The position numbers and the translations under genes were made by a program. This document shows positions 41,683-49,767 of a DNA stretch of 64,000 nucleotides, piece after piece. Positions within the stretch are counted from its first letter, which is position 1, and every line of letters begins with the position of its first letter. Under the pieces are notes generated by a model. That model ran no database searches. It was given only the letters and a program-made list of their open reading frames with translations, and had not been told where the DNA came from. The DNA is from an uncultured bacterium (lineage in GTDB: Bacteria; Planctomycetota; JAJSAM01; JAJVHW01). Location: the NCBI GenBank assembly GCA_937996235.1, contig CALKVK010000035.1, positions 62,001-126,000 of the forward strand, read 5' to 3'.

Positions 41683-41688
41683 AGGGTA
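41683..41688 (-). promoter_or_regulatory. -10 box for leaderless sulfatase-like gene
   Basis: On the minus strand TACCCT ends 6 nt before the GTG at 41676. Confidence 0.6.
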
Positions 41689-41874
41689 CCCGAGGTGTTC
41701 GCGGGCCCCCCGCAGGCGCCCCGCCCCGGCGGCGCGCGAGTCGTGTGCCGAGAGCGCGGCTTCAACCTGCGTTGAAGGAGGCCCGCACCTCGGCTCTCGC
41801 AAGCGGCGTTCCATGCGGCGGAAGCGCTGTTTCGCGCGGATCGGGGCGTCCGCGTCACCCCGCGGTGGCACGGG

Positions 41875-42687
41875 TCACCGGAAGGTGAGGCGGAACAGGC
41901 CGTCGTCGTGGAGCCCGGCGCGGCGGTAGCAGCGGCGCGCCGGGGCGTTGCGCTCGTCCACGTGCAGGTTGACCACGGGACCTTCGGCGAGGCCGAGCCG
42001 GCAGAGCCGCGCGGTGCAGCGGGCGGCGATGCCGCGGCCGCGCGCGTGCGCGGCGGTGAAGATGCCGCCGAGCCCGCTCCCCGCCGGGCCGCGGAAGTTG
42101 AAGGCGCCGGTGAAGACCGGCTCGCCCTCTTCCTCGTAGAGGTAGACGCAGCCCTGCGCGACCCGCTCGCGCAGGTGCGCCCGCACCCACCCCGCGGGGT
42201 CCTCGCTCTCGCCCGAGAGACCGTCCTCGAAGCGGTAGCGGGCGACGAGCGGCGCGAGCGCGTCCACGTCGGCGGGGACGGCGCTGCGCAGCCGCGGCTC
42301 GTCGGGCCCGAGCTGCGACGCGTCCTCGACGCTCATCAGCACCTGCAGCCGATCGACGCGCGGCGGGCGACGCCCCGCGAGCTCCGCCGCGAGCAGCGAG
42401 CACGGCGCCTCCGGCCCGACGATGCTGTACCACGGGTCGCGCGAGCGCAGGACCGGCGTCAGCGCGCGGATGCCCTCGGGCGTCGAGTTGCGCGCCGCGG
42501 AGAGAGCGCCGCCGCGCAGGAGCACGAGCGCCACGGGCCGCCGCTCCTCGAACGCGCCGAAGAACCCGGCGAGCCCGCCCACCACCACTCCGTGGCGCAG
42601 CCACGCGTCGGCCGAGCCGCCCTGCGCGAGGAAGGCCTCGACGACGTCGCGGTCGGCGGCGGCGCAGGCGCGCGCGCGCAGCGTCAC
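41875..42687 (-). CDS. Two-domain GNAT acetyltransferase (DUF4081-GNAT type)
   Basis: The 270-residue protein has an N-terminal degenerate GNAT-like domain (about 1-130, with GIRALTPVLRSRDPWYS and similar segments) and a C-terminal catalytic GNAT domain. The latter contains FRGPAGSGLGGIFTAAHARGRGIAARC (acetyl-CoA loop A-R-G-R-G-I-A) and LHVDERNAPARRCYRRAG (motif B). The GTG start overlaps the RluA-type gene stop (GTGA), giving coupled translation. The substrate is unknown; Mycobacterium-type homologues include amine acetylases. Confidence 0.85.
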   Translation of the reverse strand: MTLRARACAAADRDVVEAFLAQGGSADAWLRHGVVVGGLAGFFGAFEERRPVALVLLRGGALSAARNSTPEGIRALTPVLRSRDPWYSIVGPEAPCSLLAAELAGRRPPRVDRLQVLMSVEDASQLGPDEPRLRSAVPADVDALAPLVARYRFEDGLSGESEDPAGWVRAHLRERVAQGCVYLYEEEGEPVFTGAFNFRGPAGSGLGGIFTAAHARGRGIAARCTARLCRLGLAEGPVVNLHVDERNAPARRCYRRAGLHDDGLFRLTFR

Positions 42688-43691
42688 GGCTCCTCGGCCG
42701 GCCCGCGGCCGTCCCACGCGACCCCCGCGCGCTCGAGTGCGCGGACGAGGTCGTCCGGGAGCGGGCTCTCGAGCGCGACGCGCCGCCCGGCGAACACGGG
42801 GTGCTCGAGCTCGACGCGCCACGCGTGCAGGAACTGGCGCCACAGCCCCCACGCCTCGCGCAGCGCGCGGTCGCGGACGGGCACGCCGTAGGTCGGGTCG
42901 CCTGCGATCGGCAGCCCCGCGGCGCGCAGGTGCGCGCGGATCTGGTGCGTGCGACCCGTGAGCGGGCGCGCCTCGACGAGCGTCCACGCGGAGTCGGCGG
43001 AGCGCGCGAGCACGTGCACGTCGGTGACGGCCTCCTGCGCGTCGGCGCCGCGCGAGACCTTCACGCGCTTCCCGCGCGACTCGTCCGAGGGGTCGCGTGC
43101 GAGCGGCAGGTCGATCTCGAACGCGTCGCCGGGCGGGGTCCCCGAGACGAGTGCGAGGTAGCGCTTGGTGACGCGCCGCCCGCGGAACGCCTCGGTCAGG
43201 CCGCGGAGGCCCGGACCGGAGAGACCGAAGAGGACGATGCCGCTCGTACCGCGGTCCAGGCGGTGCGCGAGCCCCGGCCGGAACGTGTGCGCGTCGGTCG
43301 GACCGACGAGGTCGCGGACGAGCTCGTCGAGGGTGGGCTCCTCCGGGCGCTCGCCGGACTGCACGAGCAGCATCGCGGGCTTGTCGACGGCGAGCACGTG
43401 CTCGTCGCGGTGGAGCACGCGCAGCGCGGCGCGGCTGCGCGCGGGGGGCGCCGAGCGGCGGCCCGAGCGCCGCTCGGAGAGCCCGGCCACGGCGCCGGCG
43501 GCGAGCCGCAGCTCGACCTCGTCGCCCGGCTCGAGGCGCGTGTCGGGCGCGACGCGCCGGCCGTTCACGCGGACACGCCCCGTGCGGAGCAGCTTGAAGA
43601 CGTGCCCGAGCGTCGCCGAGGGCAGCAGCTTGCGGACGAAGCGGTCCACGCGCTGTCCGGCGTCGTCGCGGCCGATCACGAGGCTCTGCAC
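42684..43691 (-). CDS. RluA-family pseudouridine synthase (RluC/RluD-like)
   Basis: The 335-residue enzyme isomerises uridines in rRNA or tRNA. It has an N-terminal S4 RNA-binding domain (about 7-60, RVDRFVRKLLPSATLGHV) and a catalytic domain with AVDKPAMLLVQSG. The active-site motif is LAHRLDRGTSGIVLF (Asp in HRLDRGTSG), and GRTHQIRAHLRAAGLPIAGD completes the family pattern. The exact RNA site cannot be set from sequence. TACCGT lies 6 nt before the GTG start. Confidence 0.93.
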   Translation of the reverse strand: MQSLVIGRDDAGQRVDRFVRKLLPSATLGHVFKLLRTGRVRVNGRRVAPDTRLEPGDEVELRLAAGAVAGLSERRSGRRSAPPARSRAALRVLHRDEHVLAVDKPAMLLVQSGERPEEPTLDELVRDLVGPTDAHTFRPGLAHRLDRGTSGIVLFGLSGPGLRGLTEAFRGRRVTKRYLALVSGTPPGDAFEIDLPLARDPSDESRGKRVKVSRGADAQEAVTDVHVLARSADSAWTLVEARPLTGRTHQIRAHLRAAGLPIAGDPTYGVPVRDRALREAWGLWRQFLHAWRVELEHPVFAGRRVALESPLPDDLVRALERAGVAWDGRGPAEEP

Positions 43692-43697
43692 GTGCGC

Positions 43698-43703
43698 ACG
43701 GTA
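43698..43703 (-). promoter_or_regulatory. -10 box for leaderless rluA-type gene
   Basis: On the minus strand TACCGT ends 6 nt before the GTG at 43691. Confidence 0.6.
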
Positions 43704-43791
43704 GCGGGCGCGCGGCGGGGCCGCGGAGGAACGCGGGACGCACCGGAGCGCATGCGCTACCCTCGCGGCCGTTCGATCGCAGGAGGGCGCC

Positions 43792-44592
43792 ATGCCGCGT
43801 CTCGAGGTGCGCTCCGGCCGCCATGCCGGAAAGGGCTACGACCTCAGCAAGCCGGTGATCCTCGGCCGCGGCGAGACCGTGGACGTGCCCGTCCCGGACA
43901 CGAAGGCGTCGCGCGAGCACTGCCGCGTGTTCGCCCAGGCCGGGGTGTGGGTCGTCGCCGACCTGAACTCGCGCAACGGAATCCTGGTGAACGGCGTCAA
44001 GACGACGCGCAAGAACCTGAAGAACGGCGACCGCATCGAGATCGGCGAGACGGCGATCGAGTTCGTCGAGGACGGCGCCGCCCCCGCAGCGGGGCGCGCG
44101 GCCGCGGCCGACGTGGACGTGGATGCCGAGGTCGAGGTCGAGATCGAGGACGAGAGCGCGAGCGGACCTGCGCCCGCGGCTCCCGCGCGCCCCGCCGCGT
44201 CGCAGCCTCCGCGCGCGCAGCCGCCGCTCCGCGAGACGACCGCGAAGGCTCCGGGCGGCGCGAAGCCCGCGGCGAAGAAGCCCGCGCAGTCGGCCAAGGA
44301 CGCGGCGTTCGCCGAGGCGCGCGCGGCCGCGGCGCAGAAGGCGGCCGCCAAGGGCGCCGCGAAGCCGGCGGCGGCGAAGTCCTCCGGCGCGAAGGCCGGC
44401 GGCGGCGGCGAGACGGGCATCCAGGTCAGCGACAAGGTGCTGCAGTACAACCGCGTGGACATGAACAAGGCGAGCCCGCTCGGCCTCGACATGTCGCAGT
44501 ACTCGGTGGCGACGCAGCTGCTGATCTGGGTCGCGGGGATCGGCCTGGTCGCGCTGATCGGCTGGCTGGTCTACCACTTCGCGGCGCAGTAG
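43792..44592 (+). CDS. FHA-domain protein with C-terminal membrane anchor
   Basis: The 266-residue protein has an N-terminal forkhead-associated domain (about 3-95) with the phosphothreonine-binding residues G25-R-G, S40-R-E-H43 and N62-G. A 120-residue Ala/Lys/Pro-rich linker follows, with acidic Val/Asp/Glu and Ala-Lys blocks. One membrane span lies near 238-262. The domain would sit in the cytoplasm and read Thr-phosphorylated partners of Ser/Thr kinases, but no kinase gene is in the window. AGGAGG is 6 nt before the ATG, and a TACCCT box lies further upstream, giving a leadered mRNA. Confidence 0.87.
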   Translation: MPRLEVRSGRHAGKGYDLSKPVILGRGETVDVPVPDTKASREHCRVFAQAGVWVVADLNSRNGILVNGVKTTRKNLKNGDRIEIGETAIEFVEDGAAPAAGRAAAADVDVDAEVEVEIEDESASGPAPAAPARPAASQPPRAQPPLRETTAKAPGGAKPAAKKPAQSAKDAAFAEARAAAAQKAAAKGAAKPAAAKSSGAKAGGGGETGIQVSDKVLQYNRVDMNKASPLGLDMSQYSVATQLLIWVAGIGLVALIGWLVYHFAAQ

Positions 44593-44612
44593 GTTCGCGG
44601 CGCAGTAGGTTC
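44581..44612. repeat. 16-bp tandem duplication across the FHA gene stop
   Basis: GCGGCGCAGTAGGTTC occurs twice in a row, so the codons for AAQ and the TAG stop are repeated just beyond the gene. It looks like a recent slippage duplication. Confidence 0.85.
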
Positions 44613-44639
44613 GGTGCGCAGCAGGCGCGGCGCGCGCGC

Positions 44640-45743
44640 TCAGAGCGCCGCGAGGAGCGCCTGCGCCGACGCGCGCCAGGTGCGCGCGCGGAGCGCCGCG
44701 ACCTCGTGGGCGTCGGGGCGCGGGAGACGCGCCGGACCCGCGGTGGCGAGGCGCAGCCCGCGCGCCCACGCGGCGAGGTCGTCGGTCGGCAGCAGGTAGG
44801 CCGCGTCGCCCGCGACCTCCTCCACGGCGCCCGTGTGCGCGGCGAGCACGGGCGTGCCGAGCGACAGCGCCTCGAGCACCGGCAGCCCGAAGCCCTCGTA
44901 GCGGCTGGGGTGCAGCACCGCCCAGGCCGCGCGGCAGAGCGCGACGAGTTCGTCGTCGGGCACGCAGCCGAGCGCCTGCAGCGCGCCCGCCGCGAGCAGC
45001 TCCGCGCCCGGCTCCGGCAGCGCGTCGGGCGCCCCGCCGCGCCCCGCCAGCACGAGCGGCGGCAGCGTGGCGCCGTCCGACGCGAGGGCATACGCGCGCA
45101 GCAGGATCTGCAGGCGCTTGCGGCGCTCCGCGGTGCCCCACCAGAGCAGGTGCCGCGGCGGCTCGGGCGGCGCGGCCCACGCCCGGCGCCACGCGGCGCC
45201 GGGCGCGTTGCCGACCACGCGCACGCGCTCGGCGTCCACACCGAGGTGGAACACGCACTCGGACCCGACCTGCGCCGTCGGCACCACGAGCAGCGGCGCG
45301 CGGCGCGCGACGTGGGCGTACATCGAGCGGAACCACAGGACGCGCGCGCGCGGCTCGTCGCCGGGCGCGGCCATGTAGCGCAGGTCGTGCACGGTGAGCG
45401 CGGTGCGGACCTCGTCGAGGACCGGGTAGTAGTCGGTGACGAACAGGTCCACCTGCCGCGGCACGTGGCGCCGGAACCAGCGCTCGCTGCGCGCGGCGCG
45501 CAGCGCGGGCAGCGCCGGATCGAGCGGCGTCGGCATCTGCAGCAGGCGGCCCTCGGGCGCCGGCGCGCCGAGCTCCTCGGCGACGGCCGCGCGCAGGTCG
45601 AGACCGGGCGGCACGAAGAGCAGCACGGCGGCGCCCAGCTCGAGCAGTCCGGCTGCGAGGCCGACGGCGCGGGCGCGCGCGCCGCTCGGCAGCGCGTCGT
45701 ACGCCGTGCAGTTGAAGGCGAGGAGGGGCGCGGAGGCGCTCAC
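44640..45743 (-). CDS. Glycosyltransferase group 1 (GT4-like)
   Basis: The 367-residue protein has the GT-B plan. The N-terminal domain is full of hydrophobic strands. The C-terminal domain holds the donor-site phrase HPSRYEGFGLPVLEALSLGTPVLA (about 287-310), with the E-x7-E motif, and LLWWGTAERRKRLQILLRAY. The GTG overlaps the stop of the preceding glycosyltransferase (GTGA), so the two form an operon, probably for one surface polysaccharide. Confidence 0.85.
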   Translation of the reverse strand: MSASAPLLAFNCTAYDALPSGARARAVGLAAGLLELGAAVLLFVPPGLDLRAAVAEELGAPAPEGRLLQMPTPLDPALPALRAARSERWFRRHVPRQVDLFVTDYYPVLDEVRTALTVHDLRYMAAPGDEPRARVLWFRSMYAHVARRAPLLVVPTAQVGSECVFHLGVDAERVRVVGNAPGAAWRRAWAAPPEPPRHLLWWGTAERRKRLQILLRAYALASDGATLPPLVLAGRGGAPDALPEPGAELLAAGALQALGCVPDDELVALCRAAWAVLHPSRYEGFGLPVLEALSLGTPVLAAHTGAVEEVAGDAAYLLPTDDLAAWARGLRLATAGPARLPRPDAHEVAALRARTWRASAQALLAAL

Positions 45744-46825
45744 GTCACGGCCTCGTCGAGCACCGCGCGGAGCCGCCGCGCCGCCGCCTCGATCGTGCGC
45801 GCCGCGGCGCGGGCGCGTCCGCGGTCCACGAGCCGCTCCGCGAGGCCGCGCTCGCGGTCGAGGCGCACGAGCGCGGCGGCGAGCTCCTCGTCGGCGCCGT
45901 CGACGAGGAGCCCGGCGTCGCCGAGCACCTCCGGCAGCGCGCCGGTGCTGCGCGCGACCACCGGCACGCCGCGGGCGCCCGCCTCGAGACACGGCAGGCC
46001 GAAGCCCTCCGACTCGGACGCGACGACGAGCGCGGCGGCACCGTCGTACAGCGCGAGCAGCAGGTCGTCGGCGACCCAGCCGAGGTGGACGACGCCGGCG
46101 GGCGGGCGCTCGGGCGCGTCGCCCGGGCCCGCGAGGACGAGGGCCCGCGTCCCGCCCTGCAGGCGGTAGCGGGCGTACGCGCGCAGCAGCAGGGGCACGG
46201 CCTTGCGCGGACGCGTGCCGCCGACGTGCAGCAGGTAGGGCGCGTCCGGAACGGCGTGGTGACGGCGCAGCCGCGCCGCGGCGGCGGCGTCCACGGGCGC
46301 GAGGAAGCGCGGCGCGACGCCGTGCGGGACCACGCGGACGCGCCCCGCGGCGTCCGGGACCTCGTCGCGGAGCTGCGCGGCCGTGAACTCGCTCGGCACG
46401 ACGACGAGCCGGGCGCACTGCGCCGCGAGCCGCACGCGCACGCGGTGCACGTGTTCGCGCAGGCGCCCTTCCATCCCCGCGCGGACGCGCCACGGCAGCT
46501 CGTGCACCGTCGCCACGCGCGGGATCTCGGCGCGGTACGGCAGCGCGGCGACCGGGGACCAGAGCACGTCGGCGGCCTGCGACGGCAGCGCCGCGGCGAG
46601 CCGCGTCTCGCGCCACACCGCGAGCGGCTCGCGGCCGCCGAGCCCCACCACGCGCACGCGCGGCGACTCGGGCAGCCGCAGCGCGGGCACGCCCCGGGCG
46701 AGCACGATCAGCTCGTCGCGCGGGCCGAGCGTCGCCGGGAGCGCCGAGACGAGCTCGAAGGCTGCGCGCTCGACACCGGTCGGGCACGGCAGCTCCAGGA
46801 TGCTCGCGTCGACGGCGATGCGCAT
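45740..46825 (-). CDS. Glycosyltransferase group 1 (GT4-like)
   Basis: The 361-residue protein opens MRIAVDASILELPCPTGVERA, a typical GT4 start. It has VVPHGVAPRFL before the C-terminal domain, LLHVGGTRPRKAVPLLLRAY and the donor-binding VASESEGFGLPCLEAGARGVPVVA (about 280-303). It is the upstream partner of the glycosyltransferase at 44640-45743 with a 4-nt overlap. Donor and acceptor sugars are unknown. Confidence 0.86.
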   Translation of the reverse strand: MRIAVDASILELPCPTGVERAAFELVSALPATLGPRDELIVLARGVPALRLPESPRVRVVGLGGREPLAVWRETRLAAALPSQAADVLWSPVAALPYRAEIPRVATVHELPWRVRAGMEGRLREHVHRVRVRLAAQCARLVVVPSEFTAAQLRDEVPDAAGRVRVVPHGVAPRFLAPVDAAAAARLRRHHAVPDAPYLLHVGGTRPRKAVPLLLRAYARYRLQGGTRALVLAGPGDAPERPPAGVVHLGWVADDLLLALYDGAAALVVASESEGFGLPCLEAGARGVPVVARSTGALPEVLGDAGLLVDGADEELAAALVRLDRERGLAERLVDRGRARAAARTIEAAARRLRAVLDEAVT

Positions 46826-46942
46826 GGCACCCGCGGACGGACCGCGGACCCCGAAGGATCGCGCGCTCGGCGCCGCGTGCCAAGCGCCCTTCCCGCCGTG
46901 CAAACGGTGGTACCCTCGCGACGGTCGGTCGAGGGTCCCTGC

Positions 46943-48166
46943 ATGAAGTCGTTGACGGTCCGGGTCGTGCTCGTCGTGGTCGCCGTGGCAGGCGCCGCCG
47001 CGCTCTCTTGGTACGGGCTCTCCGGCGGTCCGGCTGCTCCACCGCCGGTTCCCGGAGCCGCCGACGGGGACGGCGCGACGCCGCCCTCGGACGGCGCGGG
47101 GCCCGCGGCGGACGGCGGCGAGGCGTTCGACCCGAACGTCGGCGGCATCCGCAAGCCCGTGGGCGCGCCCGCGGACCTCGGCAGTGCGGCCGAGCTGGGG
47201 GACGCCCCCGCCATGCCGACGCGCGACTTCGGCACGCCGCTCGGCAAGGGCGCGCAGGTGCCGCTCGAGCTGCACTTCGTGCCGGGCACGACGTCGCACT
47301 ACCGCATCGTGAACGCGATCTCGCAGCGCGACCGCAACACCGGGCAGGCGGGCGCCCAGCGCTTCTTCGCGGACGTCACGACGGACGTCGAGGGCGTGCA
47401 CGAGGGCGGCGGCGCGAGCATCCGGCTGACCATCGACGCGCTGCGCGTCCAGGCGCTCTACCCCAACGGGTTCCAGTTCGACTTCGACTCGCGCGCGCCG
47501 AACCAGCAGATCCTCGACCACGAGCAGGCGGGCTTCGCGGTGAAGCCGCTCCTCGCCGTCATCGGCAAGGCGGTCGAGTTCGACCTCGCGCCGAACGGCG
47601 GTCCGTTCGCGGTGCGCGGGCTCGAGGACTGGCGCGACGCGTGGTTCGACGTCGTCGAGCTGCTGCAGCCGGGCGGCGCGCGCCGCATCACGACGCCGTA
47701 CTCCGACGACACGGTCCGCATGGAGTGGTCGGAGCAGCTCTTCCCGCCGGTGCTCGGCGGCGCGCTCGAGGTCGGCGCGGAGCGGCGCGTTCAGATCCTG
47801 CGCGACACGCTGCTGAAGGCGTACATCGACTGCTCCGGTCCGCTGCGCGTGACCCACGACGACGGCAGCGTGTTCCGCGTGGAGCTGAAGGCGACGCCGA
47901 AGGCGCTGCCGCGCCCCGGCACGACGCGCAGCGAGCAGGAGCAGGCGGTCGCGAAGGTCCACGTGCAGGCCGACGCCGATGCGTACCACGCCGCCTGGGC
48001 CTTCCGCCGCGATCCCGCACGCCTCGAGTACGCCGAGGTGGATGCGAAGTACCAGCAGTGGGTCTCGTGGGAGATCGGGCGCGACGAGGGCGGCAAGACG
48101 CAGTACGCGCCCGTCTTCGTGGACGTCGAGCGCGCGACGCGCGTGGAGCTCGACGAGCGCGAGTAG
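46943..48166 (+). CDS. Exported protein with N-terminal membrane anchor, unrecognised
   Basis: The 407-residue protein has an N-terminal hydrophobic segment (5-24, signal anchor or uncleaved signal) and a Pro/Gly/Asp-rich linker (about 28-100). A beta-rich domain follows (about 100-405) with ELHFVPGTTSHYRIVNAISQRD and a run of alternating strands. It resembles uncharacterised planctomycete proteins with a beta-sandwich. The ATG is 26 nt after a TACCCT box. It lies upstream of hutH on the same strand but 31 nt away with its own promoter; no functional link is evident. Confidence 0.6.
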   Translation: MKSLTVRVVLVVVAVAGAAALSWYGLSGGPAAPPPVPGAADGDGATPPSDGAGPAADGGEAFDPNVGGIRKPVGAPADLGSAAELGDAPAMPTRDFGTPLGKGAQVPLELHFVPGTTSHYRIVNAISQRDRNTGQAGAQRFFADVTTDVEGVHEGGGASIRLTIDALRVQALYPNGFQFDFDSRAPNQQILDHEQAGFAVKPLLAVIGKAVEFDLAPNGGPFAVRGLEDWRDAWFDVVELLQPGGARRITTPYSDDTVRMEWSEQLFPPVLGGALEVGAERRVQILRDTLLKAYIDCSGPLRVTHDDGSVFRVELKATPKALPRPGTTRSEQEQAVAKVHVQADADAYHAAWAFRRDPARLEYAEVDAKYQQWVSWEIGRDEGGKTQYAPVFVDVERATRVELDERE

Positions 48167-48184
48167 TCGCGGCGGCGCGGCTGC

Positions 48185-48190
48185 TAGCCT
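48185..48190 (+). promoter_or_regulatory. -10 box for leaderless hutH
   Basis: TAGCCT ends 7 nt before the ATG at 48198. Confidence 0.6.
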
Positions 48191-48197
48191 CGCCGCG

Positions 48198-49748
48198 ATG
48201 CTGGTCCTCGACGGTCACGGACTGACGCTCGCCGACGTCCGGCGCGTCCTCGCAGAGCCCCGTCTCACCGCCCGGGTGACGGAGTCAGCCTGGGAGCGCG
48301 TCCGCGCGTCGCGCGCCGTCATCGACGCCGCGATCGACTCCGGCGCGGCCGTCTACGGCGTCACGACCGGCTTCGGGAAGCTGCAGAACCGCGCGATCGC
48401 GCCCGCGGACCGCCTGCGGCTGCAGTTGAACCTGGTGCGCTCGCACGCCTGCGGCGTCGGTCCGATGCTCGACTCGGGGACGGCGCGACTCGTCGTGCTG
48501 CTGCGCCTGCAGTCGCTCGTGCGCGGCCACTCCGGTGTGACCCCGGAGCTGGTCCGGCGGCTGCTCGATATCTGGAACGCCGGGCTCGCGCCCGCCATCC
48601 CGGAGCAGGGCTCGGTCGGCGCGAGCGGCGACCTGGCGCCGCTCGCACACGCGGCGCTCGCGGCTCTCGGCGAGGGCGCGTTCCTCGGCGCCTGCGGCGG
48701 CGTGCGTCCCGCCGCCGGCGCTCTGCGCGACGCGGGCCTCGCGACGTCGTACGTGCTGCGTGAGAAGGAGGGTCTCGCACTCCTGAACGGCACGCAGCTC
48801 TCGACCGCGATCGGTCTCGCCGCGCTCGCGCACGCCGACGCGCTGCTGCGCCACGCGGACCTGCTGACGGCGCTCACGCTCGACGCACTCCTCTACAGCG
48901 CGACGCCGTTCCGCGCCGAGATCCACGCCGCGCGCCCGCATCCCGGACAGGCCGCGACGGCCGCGAACGTGCGTGCGCTGCTCGCCGGCAGCGAGATCGT
49001 GCGGAGTCATCCGGGACCCCACAAGGTGCAGGACGCGTACAGCGTGCGCTGCGCGCCGCAGGTGCACGGCGCCGTGCGCGACGCGCTCGCCTACGTCCAC
49101 GACGTGCTCGAGCGCGAAGCGAACGCGACGACCGACAACCCGCTCGTGCTCGTCGCGACGGGCGAGGTCGTGTCGGGCGGCAACTTCCACGCGGAGCCGG
49201 TGGCGCTGGCCTGCGACCACATGGCGATCGCCGTAGCGGAGTTGGCGTCGATCGCGGAGCGGCGCATCGAGAGTCTCGTGAACGCGGACCTCTCGCAGCT
49301 CCCGGCGTTCCTCGCACCCGAGCCCGGCGTGTGCAGCGGCCTGATGATGGCGCAGGTGACGGCGGCCGCGCTCGTGAGCGAGAACAAGGCGCTCGCACAC
49401 CCCGCGTCGGTCGACAGCGTGCCGACGTCGGCCGGGCAGGAGGACCACGTCTCGATGGCGCCGATCGCCGCACGCAAGGCGCGCGCGATCTGCGAGAACG
49501 TCGAGGCCGTGCTCGCGATCGAGCTGGTCGCCGCCGCCGAGGCGCTCGAGTACCGACGCCCGCTCCGCGCCGGGCCCGCGATCGAGGCGGTGCACGCGCT
49601 GCTGCGCACGCACGTGCCGCGTCTCACCGACGACCGCGTGCTCGCCGACGACATCGCCGCCGCGCGCGTGCTGATCCGCTCGGGCGCGCTGCTCGACGCG
49701 GCCGAGGCGCACTGCGGGCCTCTCGCGGGAGTCGCACGCGCGGGCTGA
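48198..49748 (+). CDS. hutH: Histidine ammonia-lyase
   Basis: HutH deaminates L-histidine to urocanate, the first step of histidine degradation. The 516-residue enzyme has the MIO-forming A142-S143-G144 in GSVGASGDLAPLAH, plus Y53 (VYGVTTGFG) and H83 (LVRSHACGVG), matching Pseudomonas putida HAL numbering. It also has SAGQEDHVSM near the end of the catalytic core. The H83-type residue and the QEDHVSM motif favour HAL over phenylalanine or tyrosine ammonia-lyases. HutU lies 13 kb away, so the hut genes are dispersed. Confidence 0.92.
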   Translation: MLVLDGHGLTLADVRRVLAEPRLTARVTESAWERVRASRAVIDAAIDSGAAVYGVTTGFGKLQNRAIAPADRLRLQLNLVRSHACGVGPMLDSGTARLVVLLRLQSLVRGHSGVTPELVRRLLDIWNAGLAPAIPEQGSVGASGDLAPLAHAALAALGEGAFLGACGGVRPAAGALRDAGLATSYVLREKEGLALLNGTQLSTAIGLAALAHADALLRHADLLTALTLDALLYSATPFRAEIHAARPHPGQAATAANVRALLAGSEIVRSHPGPHKVQDAYSVRCAPQVHGAVRDALAYVHDVLEREANATTDNPLVLVATGEVVSGGNFHAEPVALACDHMAIAVAELASIAERRIESLVNADLSQLPAFLAPEPGVCSGLMMAQVTAAALVSENKALAHPASVDSVPTSAGQEDHVSMAPIAARKARAICENVEAVLAIELVAAAEALEYRRPLRAGPAIEAVHALLRTHVPRLTDDRVLADDIAAARVLIRSGALLDAAEAHCGPLAGVARAG

Positions 49749-49767
49749 GCCGCCGCGGCGATCGCAG

